Shown piece by piece: positions 7,341-7,782 of a stretch of 7,782 nt of DNA. The DNA comes from an uncultured bacterium (lineage in GTDB: Bacteria; CALINM01). How positions within the stretch are numbered: position 1 is the first letter of the stretch; every line of letters begins with the position of its first letter. The stretch covers positions 1 through 7,782 of the forward strand of contig CALINM010000071.1 of assembly GCA_938045315.1 (NCBI GenBank), given 5' to 3'. Position numbers and translations under genes: made by a program. The notes below the pieces were generated by a model, which did not search any database, was not told the origin of the DNA, and saw only the letters and a list, made by a program, of their open reading frames with translations.

Positions 7341-7782
7341 ATGTTAATATACGGCTTACATCCAGTTTTAAATTTTATTAAATACAAAAAAAATATTGTA
7401 AAAAAAGTTTATTGCAATCGAGAGGTTTACAAAAAGCATATTAAAAATATTTATGTAAATGCTATAGTAATTGATAATAAAGAAATAAAAAAAATCATAA
7501 ATTTAAATGAACATCAGGGGATAATTGCAGAAATATCACACTTTCCTTATGTTGATTTTCATGAATCATTAAAAAAATCAAATGTAATATGTATTTTAGA
7601 CCATATTGAAGATCCAAGAAACTTAGGAGCAATAATTAGAAATGCTCTTGCTTTTAAAATTGATCTTGTTGTTATCCCTGAAAAAAGGGCCTGTGAAATT
7701 AATGCAACAGTAATAAAGGCATCCGCTGGTTCGGTTGCTTTAGTTCCCATATCGATGGTTAATAATATAAATAATACTATTA
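7341..7782 (+). CDS. rlmB: RlmB/TrmH-family rRNA ribose 2'-O-methyltransferase (partial, N-terminal part)
   Basis: The frame opens with ATG at 7341, 1 base after the pyrF stop, and runs without interruption for 147 codons to the window edge. The family transfers a methyl group from S-adenosylmethionine to a ribose 2'-OH; RlmB acts on a guanosine of the 23S rRNA P-loop. Visible are the N-terminal substrate-binding domain start MLIYGLHPVLNFI, the linker NEHQGIIAEIS (55-65), then SPOUT motif 1 in ILDHIEDPRNLGAIIRNA (85-102) with conserved N94 and R100, and INATVIKASAGSVALVPI (120-137). The knotted C-terminal motifs 2 and 3 lie beyond the window. The N-terminal domain looks short and lysine-rich compared with E. 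coli RlmB. Other SpoU/TrmH members share this architecture, so the target nucleotide is less certain than the family. No Shine-Dalgarno precedes the ATG, so translation probably depends on termination of pyrF. Confidence 0.85.
   Translation, partial: MLIYGLHPVLNFIKYKKNIVKKVYCNREVYKKHIKNIYVNAIVIDNKEIKKIINLNEHQGIIAEISHFPYVDFHESLKKSNVICILDHIEDPRNLGAIIRNALAFKIDLVVIPEKRACEINATVIKASAGSVALVPISMVNNINNTI

Noticed and set aside
7559-7750. Minus-strand frame of 63 codons
   Set aside because: Antisense to the rlmB frame, which carries clear SPOUT motif 1 and family sequence.
1-7782. CRISPR arrays, tRNA/rRNA genes, insertion sequences, T-box or other riboswitch leaders
   Set aside because: No regularly spaced repeats, transposase motifs, terminal inverted repeats or structured leaders were seen. 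There is no gene-free stretch longer than about 91 bases that could hold one.

Overview
The window is an AT-rich (about 30% GC by eye) stretch of bacterial chromosome, densely packed with housekeeping genes and with no mobile elements, RNA genes or CRISPR arrays that I can see. An NtrY-type sensor kinase, a bacterial-type ProS with the inserted editing domain, and the MEP-pathway enzyme IspG point to a Gram-negative-like bacterium. The gene order ispG-proS-pyrF-rlmB together with the base composition would suit a low-GC Deferribacterota- or Desulfobacterota-like lineage. That assignment is an inference from general familiarity and is weak.

Left arm (minus strand): positions 1 to about 1637 are one uninterrupted reading frame for an NtrY-like membrane histidine kinase. 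It is cut by the window edge just after its HisKA phospho-acceptor helix. Its start lies only 28-46 bases from the start of the divergently oriented right-hand cluster.

Right arm (plus strand, 1684 to the end): six genes are tightly packed and probably co-transcribed. They are a beta-CASP metallo-beta-lactamase-fold ribonuclease, an MscS-like mechanosensitive channel gene that looks broken at its 3' end, ispG, proS, pyrF, and the start of an RlmB/TrmH-family rRNA 2'-O-methyltransferase. Junctions are 4-base overlaps (nuclease/channel, ispG/proS), gaps of 1 base (pyrF/rlmB) and 41 bases (proS/pyrF), and one 91-base gap (channel/ispG). That last gap carries what looks like the out-of-frame tail of the channel gene.

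Functionally the cluster mixes RNA processing or modification (nuclease, RlmB), tRNA charging (ProS), isoprenoid precursor synthesis (IspG) and pyrimidine synthesis (PyrF). This is a growth-related housekeeping operon rather than a dedicated pathway. I found no convincing novel system. The points most worth a second look are the disrupted mscS-like gene, the very compact divergent start region, and two gene starts that should be placed downstream of the longest reading frame.
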